Positions 10,370 to 20,442 are shown, numbered from the stretch's first letter. The stretch is DNA of 64,000 bases from Agromyces intestinalis (GCF_008365295.1 NZ_CP043505.1:62001-126000), one strand, 5' to 3'. The notes: generated by a model not told the origin, from the letters alone. Numbers and translations are program-made.

Positions 10370-10728
10370 ACTCTGCACCTCTCCTCGCCGTCGCGCCGGC
10401 TTCTGCCTTGCCGACGGCACGTGCTCCTCGCGCGACGCAGTCGCGCCGCCCGCTCGCACCGCGATCGGATCACGGTGTTTTCGGACACTATGAGGACCCA
10501 TGTCAAGTCCGCCGTGATCGCGCGACGATGATCGCGCCGGTCGAACCTGAACGGGTCCTGCCCCCATTATACCGCCGCATGCCTGCGCGCCCCGAATCGA
10601 CCGGCCTCGACGTGTCGCCGAACGGCTTTCGCGGGCGCTTCATCTCCACGTCTTCACAACGACGAGAGGGGCCGCGACATTCCCTGCCGGCCGCCGCCGG
10701 ATGCGCACACGAGCGCGGCCTGGCGCCT
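10370..10728. promoter_or_regulatory. 359-base intergenic region with candidate sigA promoter elements
   Basis: This gap separates the sigA start from the PAC2 stop; both genes are on the minus strand. Read on that strand it contains a perfect TATAAT (10571 to 10566) and, further toward sigA, a perfect TTGACA (10506 to 10501). Neither has a clear partner element at 16-18 bp, so the exact promoter is unresolved; if TATAAT is used, the sigA leader is about 190 bases. I see no gene on either strand in the rest of the gap. Confidence 0.4.
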
Positions 10729-11655
10729 TCAACCGCCCAGCGGCGACTCGTCGTCGCGACCGCGACGGCGTGCGAGGAACTTCTCGAGCTCGGCGGCGAT
10801 CACGTCGGCAGAGGGCACCTCGCCGTCTTCGTCGGTGAGCGGCGAACGCAGCGACGTGCCCTCCATGTAGGCATCGTGCCGCTCCTCGAGCGTGCCGACG
10901 AGCTTCGACAGCTCGGGATTCTCGGCCACCTGCTCGTCGATCCGGGCGAGGAACTCGCGCGACTGCTCGCGCAGCGCATCGGTCGGGAAGATGAGGCCCG
11001 TCGCAGCCGACACCGCGTCGAGTGCGGTCAGCGCCGCGCCCGGGTGCTCTGCGTCGGTGAGGTAGTGGGGCACGAGCAGTACGAAGCCCGCGGTCGGGTG
11101 ACCGAGCTGCTGCAGCCGGTACTCGACCAGGTGCAGCGCGTTCGCGGGCACCTGGGTGGTCGGACGCCACACCGACATCGCGTCGGTGAGCTCGGACCGG
11201 TTGCCGCTCACCGTGAGCCCGATCGGGCGCGTATGCGGCACCGGCATCGGGATCGAATTCAGCCACGTCGTCGACGAGACGGCGAGTTCGTCGATCAGGC
11301 CCAGCACCGCGGTCGAGAACCGCTCCCACTGGAAGTCGGGCTCGAATCCCGTGAGCAGGAGGAACTGCCTGCCGAGCTCGTCGCGCGCGAGGTCGAGGCT
11401 GAGCCGCGCCGGGCGGTAATCGGTGAGGTGATCGCCGTCGAACAGGATGATCGGCCGGCGCGCACGGTAGTCGAGCAGCTCGTCGGCGTCGAACGCAGCC
11501 ACCACCGTGCTCTCGAGCGTCGAGAGCAGGTAGTCGGTGGTCTGCTGCACGGCCGAGCCGGCGTCGGCGAACCCCGTCAACCCGGCGACGAGCGGGATGC
11601 CCGCGGGCACCGAGACATCCGCATTCAGCTCGTACAGGCTCCGAGGGTCGCGCAT
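10729..11655 (-). CDS. PAC2 (proteasome assembly chaperone 2-like) family protein
   Basis: The 308-residue protein has the PAC2 family N-terminus (VPLVAGLTGFADAGSAVQQTTDYL here) and the following FDADELLDYRARRP segment. The central DGDHLTDYRPARLSL region and the long helical C-terminus also match the family. Archaeal and eukaryotic relatives help assemble proteasomes; in actinobacteria the family occurs widely even without a proteasome and its role is unproven. No proteasome genes are in this window. It is divergent from pepA. Confidence 0.8.
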   Translation of the reverse strand: MRDPRSLYELNADVSVPAGIPLVAGLTGFADAGSAVQQTTDYLLSTLESTVVAAFDADELLDYRARRPIILFDGDHLTDYRPARLSLDLARDELGRQFLLLTGFEPDFQWERFSTAVLGLIDELAVSSTTWLNSIPMPVPHTRPIGLTVSGNRSELTDAMSVWRPTTQVPANALHLVEYRLQQLGHPTAGFVLLVPHYLTDAEHPGAALTALDAVSAATGLIFPTDALREQSREFLARIDEQVAENPELSKLVGTLEERHDAYMEGTSLRSPLTDEDGEVPSADVIAAELEKFLARRRGRDDESPLGG

Positions 11656-11729
11656 GATTCCAGCGTAGTTCGGTCGCGAGACCCGCCGGCCGGATGTCTC
11701 GTGCCGCCCGTGTGCCGACAGCGAACACG

Positions 11730-11735
11730 TAGCAT
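11730..11735 (+). promoter_or_regulatory. -10-like hexamer (TAGCAT) for the leucyl aminopeptidase gene
   Basis: TAGCAT lies 6 bases before the ATG at 11742 with no Shine-Dalgarno sequence between, fitting a leaderless transcript. Confidence 0.45.
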
Positions 11736-11741
11736 CGAGGC

Positions 11742-13211
11742 ATGTCCGTGCCCGAACTGCTCATCCAGGATTCTCCGCCGTCCGAGAGCCGCGCCGACGT
11801 GGTCCTGCTGTTCGCCGTCGCCGGCGACGACGGGCCCTCCGTGCTCGTCGACGGCGGCTTCGAATGGGTGCCGGGGGCACTCCGACGGCTGCGCGCGAAG
11901 GGTGCGGCAGACGAACTGGTCCGTCTGCCGGGGCTCGACGGCGCGCCGGTGGTCGCGGTCGCCGGTGCCGGATCGACGGCCACGCCCGATTCGGTGCGTC
12001 TGGCCGCAGGCGCAGCGCTGCGCCGACTCGCCGATATCGACGAGGTCGCGATCGGCATCGCGACCGCCGACCCGACGGTCGCGGCCGCGGCCCTGGAAGG
12101 CGCCGCCCTCGGCGCCTACCGCTACAACGCGTACCGGTCAGAGCCCGTGCACCCCGTCGCCCGCATCGCGCTGCACACCCCGTTCGGCGACGACGAAATC
12201 GGTCTCGCGCGGGTGCGCGCCGTGGCGGGCGCGGTGGCGCGCACGAAAGACCTGGTGAACGCGTCGCCGTCCGATCTGTCGCCCGAGGTGCTCGCGTCGA
12301 TCGCGGTCGACCAGGCCACGGCGCTGGGCATCGACGCCCGGGTCCTCGACGAGGCCGCGCTCGCGGAGGGCGGGTTCGGCGGGATCCTCGGGGTCGGGCA
12401 GGGGTCGGTGCGGGGTCCGCGGCTGGTTCGGCTCGACTATTCGCCAGAGGGTGCGACGTTCCGGCTCGCGCTGGTGGGCAAGGGCATCACCTTCGACTCG
12501 GGCGGGCTGTCACTGAAACCCGCGGCATCGATGGTCGGCATGAAGACCGACATGGCCGGCGCCGCGGCCGTGCTGGGCGCCGTCACGGCGCTCGCCGAAG
12601 TCGGTGCGCCGATCGCGGTCACGGCCTGGCTGTGCTTGGCCGAGAACATGCCGTCGGGTGAGGCGATCCGCCCCAACGACGTGCTGCGGATGAAGAACGG
12701 TGCGACGGTCGAGGTGGTCAACACCGACGCCGAGGGGCGCCTGGTGCTCGCCGACGGGCTCGTCGCAGCCGGTGACGAGCAGCCTGACGCGATCGTGGAC
12801 GTCGCGACCCTGACCGGAGCGCAGCAGGTCGCACTCGGGCAGCGCATCTCGGGCCTGATGGGCGACGAGGCTCTCGTCGAGCAGGTCCGCGCGGCAGCAC
12901 GGGAGGTCGATGAGGCGGTCTGGCCGATGCCGCTGCCGGGCGATCTGAAGCGCCTGTTGAAGTCGGATGTCGCGGACTACACGAACTCGAAGCTCGGCCA
13001 GGTGGTGCCGGGCATGCTCCTGGCCGGTGTGTTCCTGCAGGAGTTCGTGGGACATCGGGAGGGCGGCGACGAGCGCATCCCGTGGGCGCATCTCGACATC
13101 GCGGGCCCATCGAACAACACCGGGCCGGCGTGGGGCTTCACCGATGCAGGGCCTACCGGTGTCGCGGTGCGCACCCTCATCCGCCTGGGCGAGTCGCTCG
13201 CAGCCAAGTAG
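11742..13211 (+). CDS. pepA: Leucyl aminopeptidase (M17 family)
   Basis: This 489-residue cytosolic metallo-aminopeptidase removes N-terminal amino acids from peptides. The C-terminal catalytic domain shows GKGITFDSGGLSLKP (metal and catalytic Lys), MKTDMAGAAAV, and the family signature NTDAEGRLVLADGL (about residues 327-340). These supply the two-metal site. The length is usual for the family. It lies upstream of lpdA in the order common in actinobacteria, with 97 bases between the two. That gap has a TACAGT near its start and a Shine-Dalgarno sequence near its end, so lpdA probably has its own promoter. Confidence 0.92.
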   Translation: MSVPELLIQDSPPSESRADVVLLFAVAGDDGPSVLVDGGFEWVPGALRRLRAKGAADELVRLPGLDGAPVVAVAGAGSTATPDSVRLAAGAALRRLADIDEVAIGIATADPTVAAAALEGAALGAYRYNAYRSEPVHPVARIALHTPFGDDEIGLARVRAVAGAVARTKDLVNASPSDLSPEVLASIAVDQATALGIDARVLDEAALAEGGFGGILGVGQGSVRGPRLVRLDYSPEGATFRLALVGKGITFDSGGLSLKPAASMVGMKTDMAGAAAVLGAVTALAEVGAPIAVTAWLCLAENMPSGEAIRPNDVLRMKNGATVEVVNTDAEGRLVLADGLVAAGDEQPDAIVDVATLTGAQQVALGQRISGLMGDEALVEQVRAAAREVDEAVWPMPLPGDLKRLLKSDVADYTNSKLGQVVPGMLLAGVFLQEFVGHREGGDERIPWAHLDIAGPSNNTGPAWGFTDAGPTGVAVRTLIRLGESLAAK

Positions 13212-13308
13212 TACAGTTCTATGGGCGAGAACGTCGCCTGAGCAGCCTGCGCCGGGCACGACCCCGCGCAGCCGTGTCGCACACCACCTGCGCAAGGGAG
13301 ATACCGGC

Positions 13309-14682
13309 TTGTCCGAGCACAACTTTGACCTGGTCGTCCTCGGCGGCGGCAGCGGCGGGTACGCCGCTGCACTGCGCGCCGCGGAACTCGGGTCGACCGT
13401 CGCACTCATCGAGAAGGACAAGCTCGGCGGCACCTGCCTGCACCGCGGCTGCATCCCCACCAAGGCGCTGCTGCACGCCGCCGAGGTGGCCGACAGCGCC
13501 CGCGAGTCCGCGAAGTTCGGCATCCAGGCCACGCTCGACGGCGTCGACATGACGCAGGTCGGCGGCTATCGCGACTCGATCATCACCAGCAAGTGGAAGG
13601 GCCTGCAGGGCCTCGTGAAGGCCCGCGGCATCACCGTCGTCGAGGGCGAAGGGCGTCTCGTCGGCGCCAAGACCGTGCAGGTCGGCGACGACCGCTACAC
13701 GGGCGCGAACGTGGTGCTCGCCACCGGCTCGTACTCGCGATCGCTGCCCGGTCTCGAGATCGGCGGCCGCGTCGTCACGAGCGACCAGGCCCTGCAGCTC
13801 GACTTCGTGCCCTCCAAGGTCGCCGTGCTCGGCGGCGGCGTGATCGGCGTCGAGTTCGCGAGCGTGTGGAAGTCGTTCGGCGCCGAGGTCACGATCATCG
13901 AGGCGCTCCCCCACCTCGTGCCCAACGAGGAGGAGTCGATCTCCAAGCAGCTCGAGCGCGCGTTCCGCAAGCGCGGCATCGACTACAAGCTCGGCGTGCG
14001 CTTCCAGAGCGTCACCCAGCACGAGAACGGCGTCGTCGTCACGCTCGAGAACGGCGACACCGTCGAGGCCGAGCTCCTGCTCGTGGCCGTCGGCCGAGGC
14101 CCCGTCACCCAGGGGCTCGGCTACCAAGAAGCCGGCGTCACGATCGACCGCGGCTTCGTCATCACCGACGAGCGCCTCCGCACGAGCGTGCCGGGCGTCT
14201 ACGCCGTCGGCGACATCGTGCCCGGCCTGCAGCTCGCCCACCGCGGGTTCCAGCAGGGCATCTTCGTCGCCGAAGAGATCGCGGGCCTCAACCCGATCCT
14301 CGTCGAGGACGTCAACATCCCCAAAGTCACGTACTGCGAACCCGAGGTCGCCTCGGTCGGCTACACCGAGGCGAAAGCGGCCGAGAAGTTCGGCGCCGAC
14401 CGGGTGTCGGCGTACGAGTACAACCTCGCGGGCAACGGCAAGAGCCACATCCTCGAGACCAGCGGCTCGATCAAGGTCGTGCGTGTGAACGACGGCCCCG
14501 TCGTCGGTGTGCACATGATCGGCGCCCGCGTGGGCGAGCTCATCGGCGAGGCTCAGCTGGCCGTGAACTGGGAGGCGTACCCCGAGGACGTCGCCCCCTT
14601 CATCCACGCCCACCCGACGCAGAACGAGGCGCTCGGCGAGGCATTCCTGAAGCTCGCGGGCAAGCCGCTCCACGCGCTCTGA
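13309..14682 (+). CDS. lpdA: Dihydrolipoyl dehydrogenase (E3)
   Basis: The 457-residue flavoprotein reoxidises dihydrolipoyl groups of 2-oxoacid dehydrogenase E2 subunits with NAD+. It has an FAD-binding GGGSGGYAAALRAAELG motif, the redox disulfide GGTCLHRGC (Cys43 and Cys48), the NAD-binding GGGVIGVEFASVW motif, and the C-terminal catalytic HAHPTQNEALGEAF. The start is the TTG at 13309, in frame directly before SEHNFDLVVLG and 9 bases after AAGGGAG. sucB follows 69 bases downstream, which fits a shared role in the 2-oxoglutarate/pyruvate dehydrogenase complex. Confidence 0.95.
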   Translation: MSEHNFDLVVLGGGSGGYAAALRAAELGSTVALIEKDKLGGTCLHRGCIPTKALLHAAEVADSARESAKFGIQATLDGVDMTQVGGYRDSIITSKWKGLQGLVKARGITVVEGEGRLVGAKTVQVGDDRYTGANVVLATGSYSRSLPGLEIGGRVVTSDQALQLDFVPSKVAVLGGGVIGVEFASVWKSFGAEVTIIEALPHLVPNEEESISKQLERAFRKRGIDYKLGVRFQSVTQHENGVVVTLENGDTVEAELLLVAVGRGPVTQGLGYQEAGVTIDRGFVITDERLRTSVPGVYAVGDIVPGLQLAHRGFQQGIFVAEEIAGLNPILVEDVNIPKVTYCEPEVASVGYTEAKAAEKFGADRVSAYEYNLAGNGKSHILETSGSIKVVRVNDGPVVGVHMIGARVGELIGEAQLAVNWEAYPEDVAPFIHAHPTQNEALGEAFLKLAGKPLHAL

Positions 14683-14751
14683 CCCCGAACCCAACCCAGA
14701 CGACTGCAATATGCTGGACAATGCGTCCCACGCTGTGAAGGAGACAAGCGC

Positions 14752-16305
14752 ATGAGCGAATCCGTCAGCCTCCCGGCACTCGGTGAGAGTGTCACTGAAG
14801 GCACGGTCACCCGCTGGCTGAAGAACGTCGGCGACCGTGTCGAGGTCGACGAGCCGCTGCTCGAGGTCTCGACCGACAAGGTCGACACCGAGATCCCCTC
14901 CCCCGTCGCCGGGGTGATCGAGGCGATCCTCGTCCAGGAGGACGAGACGGTCGAGGTCGGCACCCCGCTGGTGACGATCGGCGATGGCTCGGGCGCTGCC
15001 GCGGCTCCCGCCGAGCCCGCCGTGGAGGAGGCGCCCGCAGCGCCCGAGGCTCCCGCCCCGGCTGCTGAAGCACCTGCCGCGCCCGTGGCGCCGGAGCCGG
15101 CGGCTCCTGCCGCTCCGGCACCGGCGGCCGAAGCACCCGCCGCGGCACCCGCTCCGCCTGCCGCGCCCGCTCCGGCACCGGCACCCGCCGCAGCACCGGC
15201 ACCCGCCGCAGCACCCGCTCCGGCTCCGGCACCCGCCGCAGCACCCGCTCCGGCTCCGGCACCCGCGGCGGCACCGGCACCCGCCGCAGCGCCCGCTCCG
15301 GCTCCCGCGGCGGCTCCGGCTCCGGCTGCTGCGCCCGCTCCGGCCGCGGCTCCGGCACCCGCCCCGGCTGCTGCGCCCGCCGAAGCCCCCTCGCAGGGCG
15401 GCGCACACAGCGGCCCTGCCGGCTATGTCACCCCGATCGTGCGCAAGCTCGCGAACGAGCAGGGCGTCGACCTCGCCAGCGTGACCGGCACCGGAGTCGG
15501 CGGCCGTATCCGCAAGCAGGACGTGCTCAGTGCGCAGGCGGCTCCGGCCGCTGCCGCCCAGGCACCTCGCGTGCAGCTCGAGACGTCGCCGCTGCGCGGC
15601 ACGACCCAGCCGATGACGCGCCTGCGCAAGGTCGTCGCCGAGCGCGCGGTCGTGTCGATGCAGTCGAGCGCCCAGCTCACCTCGGTCGTCGAGGTCGACG
15701 TCACACGCGTCGCACGTCTGCGTGACCGCGTGAAGGGCGAGTTCCTCGAGAAGACCGGCAACAAGCTCAGCTTCCTGCCGTTCTTCGGCCTTGCGGCCGT
15801 CGAGGCGCTGCGTGCGTACCCGATCATCAACTCGACCGTCGACGGCGACTCCATCGTGTACCCCGAAGGCGAGAACCTCTCGATCGCGGTCGACACTGAG
15901 CGGGGCCTCCTCACCCCGGTCGTGCGCGATGCGGGCGAGCTCGACATCGCCGGCCTCGCCGGCCAGATCGCCGACCTCGCCGAGCGCACGCGCAACAACC
16001 AGCTGAAGCCCGACGAGCTTTCGGGCGGCACGTTCACGCTGACCAACACCGGTTCGCGCGGCGCGCTGTTCGACACGCCGATCGTCTTCCTCCCGCAGAC
16101 GGCGATCCTCGGCACGGGTGTGGTCGTCAAGCGCCCGGTCGTGATCTCGGAAGACGGCTCCGACGCCATCGCCATCCGCTCGATGGTCTACCTCGCGCTC
16201 TCGTACGACCACCGCATCATCGACGGTGCCGACGCCGCCCGGTTCCTCACGGCGGTCAAGGCGCGCCTCGAGGAGGGCGACTTCGAGGCCGACCTCGGCA
16301 TCTAG
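14752..16305 (+). CDS. sucB: 2-oxoacid dehydrogenase E2, dihydrolipoamide succinyltransferase type
   Basis: The 517-residue E2 has a single N-terminal lipoyl domain with the lipoylated Lys43 in [12 protein letters not shown]. It is followed by a very long Ala/Pro linker (about residues 80-215), a peripheral subunit-binding domain ([27 protein letters not shown]) and the acetyltransferase core with the catalytic [14 protein letters not shown] (His about 484). It transfers acyl groups from lipoate to CoA. In actinobacteria this protein commonly serves the pyruvate and/or 2-oxoglutarate complexes; aceE lies 16 kb away and lipB/lipA just downstream. GAAGGAGA precedes the ATG. Its stop overlaps that of the next gene in the palindrome CTAG. 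Confidence 0.92.
   Translation: MSESVSLPALGESVTEGTVTRWLKNVGDRVEVDEPLLEVSTDKVDTEIPSPVAGVIEAILVQEDETVEVGTPLVTIGDGSGAAAAPAEPAVEEAPAAPEAPAPAAEAPAAPVAPEPAAPAAPAPAAEAPAAAPAPPAAPAPAPAPAAAPAPAAAPAPAPAPAAAPAPAPAPAAAPAPAAAPAPAPAAAPAPAAAPAPAAAPAPAPAAAPAEAPSQGGAHSGPAGYVTPIVRKLANEQGVDLASVTGTGVGGRIRKQDVLSAQAAPAAAAQAPRVQLETSPLRGTTQPMTRLRKVVAERAVVSMQSSAQLTSVVEVDVTRVARLRDRVKGEFLEKTGNKLSFLPFFGLAAVEALRAYPIINSTVDGDSIVYPEGENLSIAVDTERGLLTPVVRDAGELDIAGLAGQIADLAERTRNNQLKPDELSGGTFTLTNTGSRGALFDTPIVFLPQTAILGTGVVVKRPVVISEDGSDAIAIRSMVYLALSYDHRIIDGADAARFLTAVKARLEEGDFEADLGI
15201..15260 (+). repeat. 30-bp perfect tandem duplication in the sucB Ala/Pro linker
   Basis: Bases 15201-15230 are repeated exactly at 15231-15260. 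They lie within a larger stretch (about 15040-15380) of near-repeats encoding Ala-Pro-rich sequence. The unit is in frame (10 codons), so copy-number change would only alter linker length. Confidence 0.85.
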
Positions 16306-17849
16306 TCGAAGATCTCCCGCAGACGCCAACCGGCCTCGGTGCTCATCGCGAGCACCGAGGCCGGTTCGCGATCGTCGGGGTACGGCACCTGCACCAGCCA
16401 CGCCGCGCCCATCGACCCGAGCACGGTGACGTGGTCGAGGTCGAATGCCTCGATCGCGACAGAACCGCCCTCGCGTGCGCCGAGGATCGCGTCGCGGTCG
16501 GCGGCCACCAGCGCCGATCCCGGCTGATCGACCGTCTCGAGGCAGGCGAGATCGAGATCGGCGAGGCATCCGGCGCGATCCTGCAACAGCTCGGCCACGG
16601 CCGCTGCGGGATCGTCGCGGAGCACCGGCTTCGGGCCGGGCGTCGGGCTCGCCCCGAGGTCGTGGGCCTCCGATCCGACGACCGTCGATCCGGCTTCGGT
16701 CGACTCGTCGCTCGCATTCGCATTCGAGTCGGCCGCGCGACCGTTCGGGGGCACCACGGTGAGAGCCAGGACGAGGGCTGCACCGCCGATCAGGGTCGCG
16801 AACACGAGTGGCGCGCGACGCCGGCGGATCGCATCGCGGACACGGGTGCCGATCGACCCGGTCGCCGCGACCCGGCGCTGACTCCGACGATCGTCGGAGC
16901 GCGGGACGGCGAGCAGGTCGCCGGTGAGCCGGGCGAGCCCGCCCAGCGGGCCCCCGCCATCAGGAGCCTCTGCCTCTGCGTGCGAACCTTCGTCGGCCGG
17001 CGGCACGAGCGCGCGGGCCGGACGCAGCAGCACCGCCGACGGTGGCGGGGCCACCGACCTGCGCACGACACCGCCGTCCCAATGCCCCGCCACCGGCGAT
17101 GGCGCCGCAGCGTTGAAGAGTGCGCGTTCGAACGCCTCGGGATCTGGCACGAACGGCCGCGCCGCGAGCCGGGATTCGATCAGTGCCCGTACGCCGTCGA
17201 TGGGCGCCGTGGGGCGGCTCGCCTGCGCCACCTCGCCGACGAGCGCTGCGAAGGCCGCGTGCGACTCCCGCTGCCGCTCGATTCGGGTCGTCGGCTCGAC
17301 CGCGTCGCCCGCGATGCGCGCAAGCGCTCCCGTACCGAGGAGCCGGGGCCGGCCCGCACCGTCGAACACCACGTCGGCGGTGCCGAGGCGCGTCGGAGCG
17401 AGCCCGCGGCGCGCGAGACGCCCGAGCTCGGCGGCGATCGGAGCGAGCACGGTCACCGCCTCGCCGGCACTCAACGTTCGGTCGCGCAGTATCGCCGCGA
17501 GACTCGGTCCGCTCAGGCGCTCGACGATGAGACAGACCTGTCCGTCGGCGAGGGTGGCGACATCCAGGAGGTGCGGATACGCCGATCCGGGGTCCCCCGA
17601 CATGGCCTCGACGTCGACCGCGAGCCGCTCGGGGTCGGTGGCCGCGGGGTACACGCGCAGCATCACGAGTTGCGGCGGGTCATCCGCGCTCGGGGTGAAG
17701 CCGTCGTCCGGCCCGGAACCGGCTGCTCCACCACCAGCCCCTGCGGTCGCGAGGTACAGCACGGCGCGCTCCCCCGTCGCCGCACGCCGCAGAACCCGGT
17801 ACCCCGCGATCGATTGCGCGTCGTCGGGTTCGTCGTGCCTGTCGCCCAT
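16302..17849 (-). CDS. Pseudokinase-like single-pass membrane protein
   Basis: The 515-residue N-in membrane protein begins with a kinase-like fold ([29 protein letters not shown]), but the catalytic elements are gone. There is no Gly-rich loop of kinase type, Arg replaces the ATP-binding Lys in VMLRVYP, and the HRD and DFG positions read as unrelated sequence. A basic juxtamembrane segment (RRRRAPLVF) precedes one transmembrane helix (about residues 345-366). An extracytoplasmic domain of about 145 residues follows. I start at the ATG at 17849. It is convergent with sucB (stops share CTAG) and divergent from lipB. Function unknown; similar pseudokinases in actinobacteria act as scaffolds. 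Confidence 0.65.
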   Translation of the reverse strand: MGDRHDEPDDAQSIAGYRVLRRAATGERAVLYLATAGAGGGAAGSGPDDGFTPSADDPPQLVMLRVYPAATDPERLAVDVEAMSGDPGSAYPHLLDVATLADGQVCLIVERLSGPSLAAILRDRTLSAGEAVTVLAPIAAELGRLARRGLAPTRLGTADVVFDGAGRPRLLGTGALARIAGDAVEPTTRIERQRESHAAFAALVGEVAQASRPTAPIDGVRALIESRLAARPFVPDPEAFERALFNAAAPSPVAGHWDGGVVRRSVAPPPSAVLLRPARALVPPADEGSHAEAEAPDGGGPLGGLARLTGDLLAVPRSDDRRSQRRVAATGSIGTRVRDAIRRRRAPLVFATLIGGAALVLALTVVPPNGRAADSNANASDESTEAGSTVVGSEAHDLGASPTPGPKPVLRDDPAAAVAELLQDRAGCLADLDLACLETVDQPGSALVAADRDAILGAREGGSVAIEAFDLDHVTVLGSMGAAWLVQVPYPDDREPASVLAMSTEAGWRLREIFD

Positions 17850-17947
17850 CACGCCGCCAGCCTGGCGCCGGCACACGGGCGGACGAGGCATCCGTCACCC
17901 GATCGTGAGGATTCGCCACGCCGAGCCGCACTGGGGAGGACGACTCG

Positions 17948-17953
17948 TAGACT
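17948..17953 (+). promoter_or_regulatory. -10-like hexamer (TAGACT) for lipB
   Basis: TAGACT lies 6 bases before the lipB ATG at 17960, with no Shine-Dalgarno sequence between. Confidence 0.5.
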
Positions 17954-17959
17954 CGACCC

Positions 17960-18607
17960 ATGCTCGACTACGTCGACACGGGGCTAAGCGCCAACTCCGT
18001 GCCGTATCTCGAGGGACTCACCCTCCAGCGCGCCGTCCATCGCGCGGTCGTCGCGGGCGAACGCCCCGACACCGTCATCCTCCTGCAGCACGAGTCGGTC
18101 TACACCGCCGGCAAGCGCACCGCCCCCGACGAGCGACCGAGCGACGGTACCCCGGTCGTCGACGTCGACCGGGGCGGCAAGATCACCTGGCACGGCCCGG
18201 GGCAGCTCGTCGGCTATCCCATCGTGCGCCTGCCTGAACCGATCGACGTCGTCGGCTACGTCCGGCTGCTCGAGGGCGTGCTGATCGAGGTGCTCGCCGA
18301 GACCGGCGTCGAAGGCCACCGCGTCGAGGGCCGTTCAGGCGTCTGGACCGGCGAGCGTCGGGACGCCAAGATCGCCGCGATCGGCATCCGCGTCGAAGGC
18401 GGCGTCACCATGCACGGCTTCGCCCTGAACTGCTCGAACGACCTCGCACCGTACGACCGCATCGTCGCATGCGGCATCCGCGATGCCGGGGTCACGACGA
18501 TCTCGCGAATCCTCGGCCACGAGGTGACCCCGGCCGACGTCGCCGAGCCCGTTCGCAGACGGTTGGACTCCGCGCTCGGCGCTCACCTCACGGCGGTCGC
18601 CGCATGA
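17960..18607 (+). CDS. lipB: Lipoyl(octanoyl) transferase
   Basis: The 215-residue enzyme moves octanoyl from acyl carrier protein to the lipoyl-domain Lys of E2 proteins. Conserved elements are [18 protein letters not shown], the catalytic Lys137 in AKIAAIGI and the acyl-carrying Cys171 in IVACGI. Its stop overlaps the lipA start by four bases (ATGA), so the two lipoate genes are translationally coupled. Their position next to lpdA and sucB places the modifying enzymes beside their substrate. Confidence 0.95.
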   Translation: MLDYVDTGLSANSVPYLEGLTLQRAVHRAVVAGERPDTVILLQHESVYTAGKRTAPDERPSDGTPVVDVDRGGKITWHGPGQLVGYPIVRLPEPIDVVGYVRLLEGVLIEVLAETGVEGHRVEGRSGVWTGERRDAKIAAIGIRVEGGVTMHGFALNCSNDLAPYDRIVACGIRDAGVTTISRILGHEVTPADVAEPVRRRLDSALGAHLTAVAA

Positions 18608-19593
18608 GCGCGGCACCCGACGGTCGGCGGATGCTCCGCGTCGAGGTGCGCAACGCGCAGACCCCGATCGAGCGCAAGCCCGAGTGGATCAAGACGCGCG
18701 CGAAGATGGGGCCGGAGTTCCGCGAGCTGCACGCGCTCGTCAAGAGCGAGGAACTCCACACCGTCTGCCAGGAGGCCGGCTGCCCCAACATCTACGAGTG
18801 CTGGGAGGATCGCGAGGCGACGTTCCTCATCGGCGGTTCCCAGTGCACCCGTCGGTGCGACTTCTGCCAGATCGACACCGGCAAGCCGGCCGAATACGAC
18901 GTCGACGAGCCGCGCCGGGTCGCCGAGTCGGTGCTGCGCATGCAACTGCGATACTCGACCGTCACGGGCGTGGCCCGCGACGACCTACCCGACGAGGGCG
19001 CGTGGCTCTACGCCGAGACGATCCGCGAGATCCACCGGCAGTCGCCCGGTACGGGCGTCGAGATCCTGGTGCCCGACTTCTCGGGCCGACCCGAACACCT
19101 CGCCGAGGTCTTCTCAGCCGAGCCCGAGGTGTTCGCGCACAACGTCGAGACCGTGCCCCGCATCTTCAAGCGCATCCGCCCGGCGTTCCGGTACGACCGG
19201 TCGCTCGGCGTGCTCACCGCAGCGCGCGAGGCCGGATTGATCACGAAGTCGAACCTCATCCTCGGCATGGGCGAGGAACGCCACGAGATCTCGCAGGCCC
19301 TGCGCGACCTGCACGACGCCGGCACCGACATCATCACGATCACGCAGTACTTGCGACCGAGCCCGCGTCACCTGCCGGTCGCGCGCTGGGTGCGGCCCGA
19401 GGAGTTCGTCGAGCTGAAGACCGAGGCCGAACGCATCGGATTCCTCGGTGTGCTCGCGGGGCCGCTGGTCAGGTCGTCCTACCGGGCCGGGCGGCTCTGG
19501 GCGCAGTCGATGCGTGCGAAGGGCCGCGAACTTCCCGCCGACCTCGCGCACCTGGCCGACGAATCGGCCGGTTTCGCACAGGCCGTCGGATGA
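18604..19593 (+). CDS. lipA: Lipoyl synthase (radical SAM)
   Basis: The 329-residue enzyme inserts two sulfur atoms into protein-bound octanoyl groups. The auxiliary cluster ligands are Cys55, Cys60 and Cys66 ([12 protein letters not shown]). The radical SAM cluster ligands are Cys81, Cys85 and Cys88 (CTRRCDFC). The C-terminal [10 protein letters not shown] supplies the usual RSSY Ser ligand. The start ATG overlaps the lipB stop. The length matches the family. DUF4191 follows after 70 bases. Confidence 0.96.
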   Translation: MSAAPDGRRMLRVEVRNAQTPIERKPEWIKTRAKMGPEFRELHALVKSEELHTVCQEAGCPNIYECWEDREATFLIGGSQCTRRCDFCQIDTGKPAEYDVDEPRRVAESVLRMQLRYSTVTGVARDDLPDEGAWLYAETIREIHRQSPGTGVEILVPDFSGRPEHLAEVFSAEPEVFAHNVETVPRIFKRIRPAFRYDRSLGVLTAAREAGLITKSNLILGMGEERHEISQALRDLHDAGTDIITITQYLRPSPRHLPVARWVRPEEFVELKTEAERIGFLGVLAGPLVRSSYRAGRLWAQSMRAKGRELPADLAHLADESAGFAQAVG

Positions 19594-19650
19594 CCCGGGC
19601 CGGGGCCGCCGAGGTCGCGCAGCGCGGTCCGCGGCGGCCCCGGCCGCCGG

Positions 19651-19656
19651 TATCCT
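19651..19656 (+). promoter_or_regulatory. -10-like hexamer (TATCCT) for the DUF4191 gene
   Basis: TATCCT lies 7 bases before the ATG at 19664, with no Shine-Dalgarno sequence between. Confidence 0.5.
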
Positions 19657-19663
19657 AGACGGC

Positions 19664-20377
19664 ATGGCACGCACCAAGGACTCCGCGTCCGCCCCCAAGG
19701 AGCCCGGCCGCCTGAAGCAGATGTGGCAGGTCTTCCAGATGACCCGCCGCTACGACTCGACGGCGCCCTGGCTCATGCTGCTCGGCTTCCTCGCGCCGGT
19801 GGCGGTCGCACTCGCATTCGCGCTCTGGCTGAGCGCCGGCAACGCCCTGACGATCACGCTCTGGGTGGTCGCCGGCGTGCTGGCGGGTCTGCTGATCGCA
19901 ATGGTGATCCTCGGCCGCCGCGCCGAGCGTGCCGCCTACTCGCAGATCGACGGGCAGCCCGGCGCGGTCGGCGCGGTGCTGCGCGGGGGCCTGCGCGGCG
20001 GATGGATGGGCAACGAGATGCCGGTCGCCGTCAACGGCAAGACGCAGGACGCGGTCTACCGCGCCGTCGGCCGCGGCGGTGTCGTCCTGATCAGCGAGGG
20101 TCCGGCGTCGCGCACCCGTCGGATGCTCGAGGACGAGCAGCGGAAGGTCGCCCGCGTGCTGCCGAACGTGCCGATCACCCTGATGTCGGTCGGCCATGAC
20201 GAGGGCGACGTGCCGCTGCACCGCCTCGCCGCGACGCTGCGCAAGACCAAGCGCGTCATCACCAAGCCCGAGGTCGTCGCCGTGTCGAACCGGCTCAACT
20301 CGCTGCAGTCGTCGCTGCCGATTCCGAAGGGCATCGACCCGATGAAGGCGCGCCCGCAGCGCGGTCGCATGCGCTGA
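19664..20377 (+). CDS. DUF4191 membrane protein
   Basis: The 237-residue protein has a basic cytosolic N-terminus (KEPGRLKQMWQVFQMTRRYD), two transmembrane helices (about residues 35-56 and 62-84), and a soluble C-terminal domain. That domain includes GAVLRGGLRGGWMGNEMPVAVN, typical of DUF4191. The family sits between lipA and glnA in many actinobacteria; its function is unknown. The start is set by the TATCCT hexamer and the conserved N-terminus. Confidence 0.85.
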   Translation: MARTKDSASAPKEPGRLKQMWQVFQMTRRYDSTAPWLMLLGFLAPVAVALAFALWLSAGNALTITLWVVAGVLAGLLIAMVILGRRAERAAYSQIDGQPGAVGAVLRGGLRGGWMGNEMPVAVNGKTQDAVYRAVGRGGVVLISEGPASRTRRMLEDEQRKVARVLPNVPITLMSVGHDEGDVPLHRLAATLRKTKRVITKPEVVAVSNRLNSLQSSLPIPKGIDPMKARPQRGRMR

Positions 20378-20405
20378 GCGGCAGCGTTCCGCTTCGACGT
20401 CGCGA

Positions 20406-20435
20406 GAACGGGGCATCCGATCGGATGTCCCGTTC
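20406..20435. terminator. Bidirectional terminator between DUF4191 and RDD genes
   Basis: The inverted repeat GAACGGGGCATCCGA / TCGGATGTCCCGTTC pairs over 15 positions with one G-U wobble. It sits in the 65-base gap between convergent stop codons. Confidence 0.75.
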
Positions 20436-20442
20436 CGCATGC

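Noticed and set aside
10501..10506. A perfect TTGACA as the sigA -35 element
   Set aside because: No -10-like hexamer lies 16-18 bp downstream on the same strand, so I list it only as a candidate within the intergenic entry.
15040..15380. Possible CRISPR or satellite repeats
   Set aside because: The repeats are irregular, have no spacers, stay in frame and encode the E2 linker.
13219..16569. An open frame of more than 1100 codons on the minus strand opposite lpdA and sucB, with Gly/Arg/Ser repeats
   Set aside because: It is the antisense of two well-identified enzymes. Its repeats mirror the sucB Ala/Pro linker, and it shows no domain. Long antisense frames are expected at this GC content.
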